Shown: one piece after another, positions 29,701 through 44,700 of the stretch
Numbering within the stretch: the stretch's first letter is position 1
How the letters are laid out: each line of letters begins with the position of its first letter
Assembly (NCBI GenBank): GCA_019429005.1
Contig: JAHYJR010000003.1
Location: 1 to 64,000, forward strand
Reading direction: 5' to 3'
Length of the DNA: 64,000 bases
Origin: Nanobdellati archaeon
GTDB taxonomy: Archaea > EX4484-52 > GLR71
Made by a program: the position numbers and the translations under genes
The notes under the pieces: generated by a model
The model's input: only the letters and a program-made list of their open reading frames with translations
Database searches by the model: none
What the model was told of the DNA's origin: nothing

Positions 29701-32700
29701 TTGTTTCAGTCTTAAAGAACGCTGTCATATTTGGCTGGACAATCGTTATGTTAAGAGGTGCTGTCAAATTAAGGTTAGTATTATTTGTACTATTACCTAA
29801 ATCCGTAGTATAATACATATATGTCTCATTTGGTATCACAATAGATGCAATATGATTTCCAATAGTATCTGAATCACTTGATATGTCAACAACAGGACAC
29901 ATAGTATTCCATGTGATGTTACAGAAACCACTTTCATTTGTAAATGTTATATTATTCATACCATTAAATGTCCAGTTACATGTGTAATTGTATATACCAG
30001 TAATATTATCTGCATCATAAACTCTTGCAATATATGTTATGTTTAAACCTCTTGCAAACTTTTCTGTAGGAAGAGGTGCAATAAATTCAACTGCAGATTT
30101 ACCCCAAATACCAATTGAGACAGAATCATGGATATTCTCATGTGTTGGATTAGAAGTTATATCAAAATAATATGAATCCTTAAATGCATAGACTTCAACA
30201 TCCTGTAAATTGGTTAAATTATTCCAGACATTCCAAGTTGTATTTTGACTGTTACCAATGACATTTGCCATATCACCATTAAGATACCATAATATACTTG
30301 TGACAAACGATTCATCAACAACAGTCCCATTATCAAGGACCATTGTCATATTAAGTGACACAGGGTCACCTTTATAATAAGAACTAGCAGGTAATGGACT
30401 TATGATTGTCGCATTTATTTTACCTAAAACTCTTGATGTGACATTTTTAGTGATGGAATTATAATAATTCACACCCCTTGTCGCATTATAATATAATGTA
30501 TATGAACTCGGATTAATTGTATTATCCGGATCCCATCCAAATATAACTTTTCCGTCAACAGCAGTCAAACCAGATTGGACAACACCAGGAGCCCCAGGAG
30601 TATACAACCATATTGTTGCATCTTTTATTGGCATTTGATTCTCATCGCTCACATTACATGAATACGAGATACTGTCACCCATCCGATAAACCCAATCTTT
30701 ACTTACCGTCTGATTAACACAATCAACAAAAAGAAAACCTTTTAGATTTATAGTTGTTTCTGCTTCAGTTTTAAATGCTGTATAATTAATAAGAGGATAA
30801 TCTGAGATGTTACATGTTACAATATGATCTCCTGTTGGAATCGTACTTATATTCCATTCATAATATGCAATACCAACTGATGTCTGTGTAGTATTGATAA
30901 GAGTCACAAATGTTCCAGATACATTCGTAAAATTATCCCAGAATTTAACCTGATAACCATTCAAAAGTGCATTAGTATCACGATCTGTGACATTACAAGT
31001 TAAATTTACAATAGAACTCCGATCATATTTTGTTATGTTACCTTCAAAAGGATTTATAAAAGATACATCTGAACGACCAAATATTTGCACATCACCAATA
31101 GAAGTAAAATTATTACCATAATAACTATGTGACACATTTGCAAAAAGTGTAAAATTGCCTAAATCATGACTCTGTTTTATATACCATGAATCAGTACCAT
31201 TACCAGTATCATTCACAACCTCAAAAAAGGACGGTCTCTCTAAAGTCCAATTAATAGCAACATCACCTAAATGTGTATTATCTGGTATATAATAACCACA
31301 TTCATCTGTTATATTTGCTATAAGACTTACTGTATCATTCTTATGTAACGGATACATAGACGAATTAGGTATAAGTATATCTATTTTTGATATATTTCCT
31401 CTTAAATCATTTGTAAAAGATCTATAATTTGCAGTCACGGTATCAACCGCATAAAATAATGTAGCATTATCATATATTGTTGCATTTAAATCATGTCCAC
31501 CAACCCAAGTAGAACAATCTGTAGTCCAATTATAATAACAGATACCATTATTTACAGACACTGAAGATGTTCCACCAACATCATCACGAGCCCAGATACA
31601 GTTATAATCAACATCAATTTGTGGCGAATCATATTTGTTATGTACCCTTACAGCAAATTGAACAACATCACCACGTTCATCTGTAGTTGAAACAGATGAA
31701 TTATATTCAATAAGTAAACGGCCCCAAACTTCAATTGAATTATTATATATTGTAACAGAATCATTTGTATCTATACTATCATAAAATTCTTTTTCAACAC
31801 GTATCTTTAATATATGATTACCAAGAACGTGATATGGCATAGTTAAACTTGAATTCAAAAAGGTTGTATTTGTAATATGAGTTTCACTTAAGTCAGTTCC
31901 ATTAACAATTAACCATTCAGTATTATCTGTCAAATTTATATATTCGCCATTTTCCGTGATAAATGTCATATTAAGATCTGATGTTTCGTTACGGAATATT
32001 CTGTATGTTGGATATGTGATATTCAATTTAATCTTTCCACGAACTTCAATAGTATTATTTTTCTGGACTGGTTGATATTGTGGTAAATTTGTTGCATTAT
32101 AAGATATTATATAATCTGACGGTGATATGTCGTCTGGAACATCCATAATAACCGCACAATTACCCGTCTCATTTGACAAACAATTATCTATAAAGATATT
32201 ATCAGTACCATTATAATATGAAAAACTTACAAACGAATTATTCAAAAATAAACCAAGCTCATCTATAACAACCACATAAAGTTCTGTAAAATTAGGATAA
32301 AAAGAATCATTTCTATATATATGACTTTCAGATTTAAAGAGCGTTATAAACGTATAACCTCTTAAATCTAGCATTGCTTTATTAGATTCTACTTGATATG
32401 CTGTATAATATTGTGTTGAATTATCTGTTATGTTACATGTCACATTATGTGGTGATGCTGAAGATTCACTTGCATTCCATAAAAATGTTGCATAACCAGA
32501 ACTATTTGTAAAGTTAGTTCCAATTGTAGACGTATCTGTACCATTATTATCAATAAATGTCACAAAATAATTTTCTAATCCTGATGAATTACTCACATCA
32601 TCTACATAACATATTAAATTAATTGTATCATTCCTAAAATAAATTTCACTAAGTGGAGATATGAAAGTTATATTCGACCAGCCCCATATTGAAACATCAA

Positions 32701-35700
32701 CAGATGTCCAATTAGTGGTATAATATGTCCGCCCTGAAGTCACATGGATTGTAAAGTTACCAAGAGCATGACTTATATCAATATATTTTGTAGTATTATA
32801 CTCTCCAGATACACCAACACTTGAATAATTCCACCACTCTACATATGTGCTACCATCCCATAATGTTACATTAACACCAACATCATCTATCTGGCGTCCA
32901 CATTCAAATACCTGTACAGATACTGGAACAATTGTATCTTTCTGTAAAGGCATATCAATCATTGCATTTGGAGATATAATGTATGAATCAATATCACCTC
33001 GTACTTCTAAACTAGTATTACTTGTATTCAAAGAAATGTCCTGTAATGGATTATAAAATAATGATAATTCTTCACCAATCAAAACTGTTACATTTTGTAT
33101 TGTCGCATTATCAGCACAATCTGTAGACCATGTATAATGACAATAACCAGTTGCATTTGTCTTATTGACAAACACATCTCCCTCACTTGTCTGCCATGTA
33201 CAATTATAATCAGCAATTCCTGTGTCATTATAATAATCATAAACAAATGCAGTAAATAAAGCATCAGTACCACGAATAACAAGAGTAGGTGCAACAGTTA
33301 TATTTACAACAGAACGTCCAAATATAACAACAGATTTATTTTTTGATGCAGTATCTAGATATGTTGGCATCTCATCATAATACTCTTTTGTAGTATTAAC
33401 ATAGATATAATGATTACCTAATGAATGATTAGACACATCAAAAAGTTTCAGACTGGTATCATTTACAATAACTGAAATATTAGTATATTCCGATGTTGCA
33501 TTATTAAATATCCACCAATTCATATAAAGTGGACTTTCAGATGCTGAAAATTGTGTTCCATTCTCAAAAGACAAAATGGAACGGAAATAATGTGTTTCAT
33601 CCTTATATACCCTATTATTGTATTTCTCAGTACCTGAATAATCATCTAATGGATAAAATATATTATCAATATGATACATACCCCTAATCTGTACTGTAGT
33701 ATTTTCAATTAAAGAATTATTGAAAAAAGGATGACTTCCATTATAGAATATATAATAATCATCAGGAGTCATAGTATCAGATGCATTCCAAATAATATTA
33801 CATTTACCTGTAGCATCTGTTGTACAATTCGCAAAATAAATCATTGAAAGACTATCATTATCATCAGAATATTGGAAACTTATATTTGCACTCATTATAT
33901 TTGCATCATTCTCATCAAAAGCTCTTACAGTAATATTTGCAAAATACGGATTAAATGTGTCATTCCTATAAAATACAGAATTAATCAAAGACGTAATATT
34001 TATATAAAGGTCTCCAATAAGCGTTATATCTACTACAGATTCATTCATCTCAGTCTCATTATAAAAAAGAGTCGCATTATCTGTAATATTACATTTTAAT
34101 CTGTGGTCACCAACTATAGACATAGAAGTATTCCATATATATATCGCATTCCCGTAAGCATCAGTTAAATTAGAGTAAATTGTATCAATAGGCGCATAAG
34201 TTAGACCATTATCAATTGAATCCCAGAAATATACTGGATAATTTGTAATATTTTCAGAAGAATGATTATCCTTAACATTACAGCTTATATTCAATTCTGT
34301 CCTTTGATATGAATCAGATAAAGGTAAAACTAAATTAATTTTAGACCATCCATATATTAACACGTTTTGAGTGTCATTACCTGATACATAATAAGTCTTA
34401 TTTACTGTTGCATTGACATTGAACAAACCAATCTTATGATAACTTGGACTTGAAAGATCCCAATATGTAAGAGTCGTTCCTGCACCATCAATAATTTCAA
34501 CATTACTTGTAATATTTGTACTTGTCCAATTGACTGTAGTCCCTAAAATAATCTGACTGCATTCATCACGAACAGTCGAATTTAACGTAACATAATCATA
34601 TCTATATACAATTTCTTTTGGTACTCCTGATACTTCCGGCTTATCCATTGTAATATTTAATGTACCATTAAGTGCAACTGTAGTATTATCAGATTCATAA
34701 CCTCCTGCTTTAGGTGAATAATAAAGTGTTGAATTTGTATAGATTGTCACATTAAGATCATGCATACCTACAACATAACTGCAACCAGAATCCCATGTAT
34801 AATTACAAAGACCAAGATTATTTGTTGTTGAATTAAACTGATCACCTTCATCATTTCTCCAATTACAAACATAATCTGATACATTATCAGAAGCATCATA
34901 ATAATTATATACTCTTGCAATAAATGTTACATTATCAGTTCTTAATATTGAGGTATCGCTCTGACTAATTATTTCAACAACAGCTCTACCATAAACATCA
35001 ACAGATTTATTTATAGACGTAACTGGAACATCATATGTATTGATATCATCATAATATGATTTAATAACAGATACATTTAACCAATAAGAACCTATATTTT
35101 GTGCATTATCAATTGTTGCAGTATCTGTTATATTTGAAGTGTTCAAAATCAAGGTTACACCAGAACCTGTTTGATTTATAATTGTCCAATTCAGATATAG
35201 GCCGCTTGTCAGTTCATCTCCATTTTCACTTGTAATTGTACCATTAAACCAATAATTTTCTCCACGATACAATATATCTTCAGAAGATAGACTAACCTTA
35301 TATTTACCCCTAACTTCAACAGTCAAATTATGGTAGATTGAATTTTCATAAAATGTTTTGTATGCATAATATGTAATATTATACAAACCAGGAACATATG
35401 TATCTGACGGATTCCAAGCTGGTGTCATAACACAACCCCCTGTAGTGTTTGTTAAACATGTTCCAACAACATCGCCCGTATAATTAAGGAAAGTTACAGT
35501 AACAAGATTAACAGGATTATTATTATCATCAAGAACATTAGCTACAAAAGTTGTGTTATAATTAACAAAAGAATCATTACGATAAATCCATAATAATTCA
35601 GGATATGCTGAAACACTCAAAAATCCACTCATATTAATAGACTTAGATGAGACATTCCAAACATCTGTAGCATGGTAATATAATGTGTCATTATCTAAAA

Positions 35701-38700
35701 TTTTACACCTTAATGTATATTCACCAGGATTAATTTCAGTCGTATTCCAACTATACATTGCAATACCATTTACGGTATAATTTGTTCCAAGCACATTTTC
35801 AACAGTCCCATTATCTTCTGTAAATTGGACAGGATAAAGATTAGAAACAACATCTGTAGTATTCTGATCTGTAACATTACATTTTATTAAAAGAGTTTCA
35901 TTTCTATTATGTACATCATAAGCAGGTTCAACAAGAGTTACATTTGACCATCCATAAACAAATACATTCCTAGCTTCTATATCAAAAACATAATATGTCT
36001 TTTCTGCTAGAGCTTCAATCATTATAGGACCCAATTGATAATCATTCAATATTTCCCATAATGTACCACTTCCACTCTGATCTGAAGTGACAGATGGCGT
36101 CCAAACCCATGTCAAAGTCACATCATCTGTAATATTACCATCACTTTCATTTACAGTATAAGATTGTAATGATTCATTACTACCCCTATGGAATATTTGA
36201 GTCTCATACACATTTGTTATATTTGTCTCTAAATTACCCCAAATACCCAATATATAAGTTTCAGTTAAAGAATCCGACCATGATGTCTTTGTAGCATTAA
36301 TATATACAGTATAATTATTTGGTAAAATATCTTCAGTCGCATTATACTTGATATAACAGTCACCAGACAAATCTGTAATACAATCACAAACTTTATTTGT
36401 TGAATTGATTTCATTTACATTACCATCTATGTCAGTACAATTTCCAGATGGAAGATATATATGAACTACAGCATTTAAAACTGGCACACCTGAATCAGAA
36501 GTAACAACCTTTGAACTAATTTGTACTTCATGTGGACTATAACTATCATTTCTTACAATAGGATCCTGATCAAATATGATATTTGTAACATTAAGACCTG
36601 TTACCGCCATTGTAGTTGAATTTTGCTCATAAAGATATGATGCATTATAATATAATAAAACTGAATCTGTGATATTACATTTGACTTCATGCTCACCACC
36701 ACCTACACTTGTAGTATCCCATTGCCACATAGCATACTCAGATAAATTCGCTTTTTCTACAGATTGTAATACATCATCAAGATAAAAAGAGACATCATAA
36801 AGTGGATCAATATTAACTTGAGAATTTATTGCAGTATCGTTGAACTGTATCAAACAAGAAACATTAACAATAGAACCTGGAACAAATTCACTTGCAGGAT
36901 TAAAACTTATATTTTTTATTTCAGTATAACGGTATATGTCAATATATGTTATATTCTGTACTTGATTTGGATAAAATGCATTTACAGGATCTGACACTTT
37001 TATAGTTACAGGCAGTGTTTGATAATCATACCAGAATACAGAATATACAGTATCTTCAACAGTTTTAATATCAGCTGAAATATACCATTTTATACTATGA
37101 CTATTTGAAGGGAAACCGCAACTATCTTTAACTGTAGAAAATAAATTTATATCATCATCTTTATGATATATTGAATTATTTAGAGGCGAATCAATAATTA
37201 TTGTAAGATTATCAATTAAGCTTATATTCTCAACATCATTATCATCAAAAATATCCCAGAATTCACTACCTGTTGCTGTAAGTGATAAATTAGTCTCATA
37301 ATTTCCAAGAATATGCGTACAATCTGAATTCCATGTCATATTACACGTACCATTTATATCTGTAAGACTTGATGTTATAGTTGAATTTATAATCCAACTA
37401 CAATTAAATCCAGATAATGGATAACCTGTTACAGAAACACCGCCAGCATCAACTAAACCACCTTCAATCAATGAAGGAAGACCTCTATAATAAATATTGC
37501 CTTCAGAAGTCATATTTATTATAAGAAGACCTTTAATTTTTAATGGAATATAATCTGTGCTTGAATCATTAAAGTATTGTCTTGTCGCATTAAAATAAAT
37601 TGAATAATTCGCAGGATAAATATCGTCTGCAGGATTCCAGCTAATATTACATAATCCATCAACACTCATACAATTTCCAAGATAATATAAGGTCGAATTT
37701 TCAGTTGAATTATAATAAAAAGATACATTTGCACCAGAAACAAGATTATCGCTAAACACATCAGTAACATTTGCTTCAAAAATAGTCTCATTAGGTACAC
37801 CACTATTATATCTGTATACCACAGATTCAGATGATGTCACATTAACATTAAGAAGACCTGTAAGAGTTATGTTATAAGATGTTTCTGGTATTGACACATT
37901 ATAATATACTGTTGCGTTATCTGTAATATTGCATGTAATTATATAAGTGCCAACATTATGACTTGTTGTATCCCATGTAAATGTGCTATTTCCTGAACTA
38001 TCTGTAAGTGTTGAACCTAAATAAACTGTTGTTCCGCTACTGTTTGTCTCCCAGAACATAACCGGATAATCTTGAATATTCTCACTTGAATTAAGATCGC
38101 TGACATGACAGATTACATCAATATTAGATCTTGTCTTTGTCGAATTATATGGTGCTGTCTGATTAATTCCAGACCAACCATATATCCAAATATTTTTAAC
38201 AGATGAATTTGTTGCATAAAATGTCTTGTTTCCTGTCGCATTAACACTATTTGCACCAAGCACAAAAAGATTGTCAAGAGCCCAGGATGCATTAATACTT
38301 GTATTAATCATAGCATTTGTTATATTAAACCAATTCAAAGTCACATCAGAATCATCAAATATAACACCATTTTCATCTGTAACTGTAGAATTTAATGATA
38401 CTGTTTCAGTCCTATGATAAATATCCCAAGGATTTACAGGTGAATCAATTGTTATATAGATTCTTCCAATCACTGTAAAATTATAAGGATCTGTTTTTGT
38501 ATAAACACCAATTGTATCTTTTGCTTCAATTTTATAATACCATACACCTGGAAGTTCTGTAACATTGATGCTTACATTCCAAGTATAATTACCAGCTCCA
38601 TCTGTTGTTGTATATGGATACTCGTGTAAATAAACATTACCTAAATCATCAGCTTCTTTAACAAATAATTTAGGCCAACCAGCTTCAATACTACCTCCAA

Positions 38701-41700
38701 GACCAATACCATCATCATATACTGTAGCATAAATGGTTTGATTACTTCCTCTAAATATTGGATCCAATTCAACAGAAACATTCTCAATAACAGGCGGTTC
38801 TTGATCTTCACAAGCTGTCATACAACGATAACGTCCAACATAAGAATCAAAGAAAATCGGACATGACCAAAACTCTTGAGCATCTGTAATACCTGTAGAT
38901 AATAAAGTATCATTAACTTCAACTGTAATATCATACCGTCCACTATTTCGTGGTAATGAACTAATATTTATTTCACCAGAACATACAGCTTTACCTGCAA
39001 CTGGTACTGAAAGTGCGATTGTACTTGTAAGTTGCGATACGCCCGTTGAGATATTATTAAATTTAACTAAACACCCTGTAGGACTTGCTGAGAATGTACT
39101 TACAGATGATGTGAAATTGACATTAATTGTGATATTCTCATCATCATCATACCTTACTCTTCCAGGATATTCTAAATCGGTTATATTATAGAATCCTTGA
39201 AGAATAGGTGGGATTAAAACATCAAATACCATAGAAGTCTCATTTATATTATATGCACCATCAACAGACCGAACACTAAGATTATATGACCCTACACTAA
39301 GTCCAGTAAATGTAAATTCACAATCACGCACATCAACAGTACTATAAGTATACCATCCAGTCGTATTCAATTTAAATTCACAATGATGTATACCTGAATT
39401 ATATAAAACATTATCTGAGGTATTCACTTTAACTGTAACATCTGGCCCATATAAAGCCCCAGATTCGGCCATTCTTGATACAAATGAAATATTATTTATT
39501 ATTGGTTTGTTATTTTCAAGAACATAAACTGAAATAAACATTTCTTCAGCCCCATCAATATTTCCAGCAATCTTAAATGTATAAAAACTATTATCAACAA
39601 TAGCATCTGTAATTGGAAGCTCTATATTATATGTAAGATCAAGCGCTTGAGTTGATGGATAACTTGTAGATTCGGCAAAGAATATTCCTGTTGAAATTCC
39701 TTTTGTAAATTCAGATGCACTTGGACCTGTAAGCACAGATTTTACAGAATTAGCACCGTTAACATTAAAATCTGCAGGTAAAGGTGATGCAGCAATACCA
39801 ACCGAAAAACTTACACTACTAACCATTTCAGTCTTATTTGTAAATCTTATTGTCCAGTTTTCACCACGCCTTACAACATAATCATAATCAATATACACTT
39901 TAGATGCTGTTGACTCCCACTTGAATATGACATCATTTGTCTGACAATGGATTGTTAAATCACAATCATTTGTCGCATCAGAACAATCCGCATCAGTTCC
40001 TGGTGATTCTGGAGTATCATCATTATCAACATTATCAACACACATATTTGGTCCATATTCATCAGAAGGACAAGATGGTGTTCCAGCACAAGCATCATCA
40101 AGACAATCTATAAAACCATTATCATCATTATCAACACCATCATCACAAGATAACTCAATATTAAATTCACAGACTTTACCATCTGGACCAGCAAAGCCAT
40201 TACATTCAGATTCTTTACAATCTTTTAAATCAACATCAAAAGTCCTATCAAAATCATTATCAATACCATCTGAACATGCATCAACAGATACATTTTCAAA
40301 TTCCGGACAAACATTACAAAGACCAAATTGTTTATGGCAGTTTGGATCCTCACAATCCGTACCATTTTTACCAACTTCATAAATACTATCTGCATCTGGA
40401 TCATTACCATCATTATCGCCACCATCACGACAATATTCAGGATATTCATTAAATGCACATACAACACCCTGTGGACCCATAGAACCAATACAATCACTAT
40501 CAGCACAATCAAAATAATAATCAAGATCATTATCTGTTGTGTCATTACATACACTTTCAAACAAAGTATATGGATTATTAGAACAGATATAACTTCCATT
40601 TAAATATGTCGCACCAGCACAATCATAATCATCACAATCTGCCGCATCAAGACCACCATAATTTGCAGTATAATTAGGTTTATTACGTGTCAAATTAGCT
40701 AAATCAAAATCATTATCATAACCATCTGTACAATTCAATTCAGTACCAATCTCACAACGGAACACAGAACCTGTAACATTTACATAAGATAAATGACAAT
40801 CAGAATCATAATCATTTGCAATCCAATTACAATCTATACCGGCACCAACTGTTACATTTTTAATTGTACCATTTGTATTATAAGCATCTAAATCATTATC
40901 TATGAAATCATAACAAGTATTTGCCCCACTTGAAGCACAAGCGAAATCACAAGACTCAGTCACAGGACATGAACCTAAACCCCTACAATTATAATCATCA
41001 CAATCTGAACCATTCAAATTAGAATATCCTGCAAAATGAATATTTGCAACACCCCAATCCTGATCATTATCAAAACCATCTGTACAATTCATTTCCCAAA
41101 GAAGCTGACAATCACCAAATGGTATTGGACTATGACTATCATTTATTGCCGTCATATTACAATCAGCATCATAATTATTATATCGACAATCAATACCAGC
41201 ACCAATTGACATGTTTCTCACACCACTACTGTATGAACTTCCCGGTTGCATTTGGAAATAATCCATATCATTATCAATATTATCTGTACAGTTCTCACCA
41301 ATTTCTTGTGATGGCACGATTCCTAAAGTTCTACATTCAACTTGACAATCATATTCTGCATTTCCTGTACCTTGTAAAAAACCATAAACAGGATCTGTAA
41401 ATCTGTCAGCTGTTGCAACAAGATCACAATCTTTAAGCTGATACTGATCATTATTGAAACCATCTGTACAATTCAATTCTTGACGATATTCACACAGATG
41501 TAATGTGTCTGTATAATTACCTTGTCTCATATCACAGTTAATATCTTGACAATCTGCACCTGATACATTAAAATAATCATTATCAACAAGATCATAACAT
41601 GTAGTCTCTGCAGGCTGACATAAACCTTGTCCATAATCAGATGAATTTGAAAGACTTATATCAGAAAAACCACGATAATCTACACAATCTGCACCGCTGC

Positions 41701-44700
41701 ATCCGGGATCCCAACAATCAGGATCAGCACAATCAACTAAATAATCAAGATCATTATCTTCTTGATATTGATTTAATGCCGTACGATCACGACAACCATC
41801 TGTTATATTATGTTCATAAAGCATACCTGTTGCTGTAGTCCCAATCTCAATTGTAAGATTTATCTGATTTGTAAGATCTATTTGAAGGTCTCTAGAAACT
41901 GCAATCGTATGAATTCCGATAAGACCCGTTTCATTAGGTATTATTATATTCATAGTCATATCAAGATTACCGCAATAAGAAACATTATCTGTAGCTACTA
42001 AAAATGTAACTTCTGAAGTTCCTAATTCAATCACATAAGGGGTAAAACTAGATGATTCTGAAAGATTATTAATAAACACATTACTTCCACCAGGAAGAAC
42101 AAGACCAGACGGTAATGGTTGAGTTCCAACACCAAGCATAAATTGAACCGTCCTATTATCACTAGAACCACAATTTCCAACAGGTCCAACAAAACGAACT
42201 GTAAGATTACCACCCAAAGCAACATTTTCAGTATAATATACTTTAGTATCTTGTATACCATCAATTGTCGCTTGACATACACCACCAGAACATGTCGGTG
42301 TAAGTGATAATAATCCAAAGACCATATCCATAAAACCAAAACTTACAAATTGTCCACCATCTTTAGTACGATCACCATTAGAACCAGGCGGACAACTATA
42401 AACAATACCCGCACAATCAGCATCATCACAATCAAGACCATCTGTAGGATAATACAGACCATTCAGATAATCTTTTTCTAAAAGTGATGCATCATTACAT
42501 TCAAATTCAGTATAAGTTCCTGAATATTTCTTAAAAGCAAAATCGTAATCATTCTTAAGACATGATTCTTCCATAAAATATTTATATGGAATATCACCTG
42601 TACACTTAAAAGCGTTAGAAATCTCATCCCAAGTTGACCAATCATTATTCAGATGTAATGTTGCATTTCGCAGTCTTCCATCACTTGAATTTATAAATAT
42701 TGTATAACCTCCATCAGAACGCGTATTTGTTGCATCATCTGAAATAGTATAAGTCAAATAATAGATACCGCCACCAGCATCATAATATGACTCATTATGA
42801 CTTGGTCCATAATCAGAATCAATTAATGAAAAATTTGCAAAAAGATCAAGTCCTGGAACACCAGCATCAAGTGTTAGATTGATTGTTGTCCCATCCTCAT
42901 AAAACACCCTATTTTTTTCAACACCAACATCAATACTAAAGAAAACTGTAGAATTACCAACATTACTTTCAGAATCATTAACATAGACAGTAACTGTATG
43001 TTGACCAACATCATAAATTGCAGTCATATTTGTTACATTGCAATCAGGTATTGTGATATTTGCTGCACCATCAAGAGAATATCCACACCAATCAACATAC
43101 TCATTTACTGAAAAATTAAGAAGCACTAATGGTGTTGTATATGTAGCATTTATCGGTGAATGTATAGTTATTATAGGCGGATTATTATCTGTAAAATTAA
43201 TATATCTCTTACTTGGTGAAAAAGACACATTATAATTCAAAGTTTTATTCTCCAAAATAGTACAAGTAATATTATGGCTACCAAGATTTACAAAATAAGA
43301 GTTCCATGTATAATTAACATAACCAGAAGAATTTGTAAATAATGTTGCAATCAATGTATCAACAGTTCCATTATTATCACTGATATTGACCTGATAACCA
43401 GAAATACCAGTTGTAGTATTATCATCATAAACCATACAAGTTATATTTATTATATCTCTAGGTAATACATCATCAACATCTGGTGCAGGTGATATCTCTG
43501 TAACATTAACAGCAACCCAACCATATATTTCAACATAACGTTCAAGTACAATTGGTACAAAACCCGTCTTATTAACATAAATACTTATTGTCTCATTAAA
43601 AGGTACAGTTCCAACAGGTATACTCCAAGTTGAATTTATAATTGAACCAATTGTAACATTCAAACTATTTTTCCATGTAACATTTACTTCAGAATCTAAT
43701 AACGGAACACCTGCATCCGTCGTTACTGAAGAATTCAAATAATGTGAAAGACCTTTATAACGTATATCTCCATCACTTACAGGATTAATAATGTTTGCAA
43801 ATATAGAACCCTTAATATCAAGAGATGCAGTTACAGTTTGAGAACTAATCCAAAGTGGTCTTGATGCATTCACATAAAAATCATATAATTTAGGGAAAAT
43901 TGTATCATTAGCATTAAAATCAATAGAACAATAACCAACTGAATCAGTTGTACAATTACAATGATCAACAGTCTCATTTATATATTGCCCATTACCACAA
44001 GAACCGGTTGGACCATATATACTTACAATAGCACCTTCAACAAAAACAGAATAACCCTCTTCATCTGTAGTATTAACATATATATCTATATAGGTTTGAT
44101 ACGGTATGATATCAGTACGATAAATCCATGGAGAACCAATTTCTAATTTAGATATATTTAATTGGGTTGCAACAACACCAATTGTAGAATTTGATCCAGA
44201 TGAAACATTATAATAATATGGTGCTTGACGAGTATTATTAATTAAACAAGAAACATTATGCCAACCACCATAATATCCTGTAGTATCCCAAGACCATATT
44301 GCAAAAGATGTTAAATTTGAAATATTAGTATACTCATAAGTATTATCAACATAAAAATCAACATTATAACCACTAGGAACAATCACACTTTGATTCAAAT
44401 CTGTAACTTCACAATAAACACCGATGACATCATTTCTTGTAACTTCTGATGGATTAATTAACATTCCACCAACATTTGAAAAACGATATAACATCAACTG
44501 TGTCATATTAGTGAAAAGTCCAGGATAATAGGTACCATTAACATTTGCAGTTATATTGATAGGACCTCTTCCGGAAATATCTGCAACCCAACTATAATTC
44601 GCATATGAACTACCAAAATCAACTATTACGCCATTATTAGAAAAATTATCTGCATATATCCAAGATACTTGATAATCATTAGTTACATCAAATGAACATA

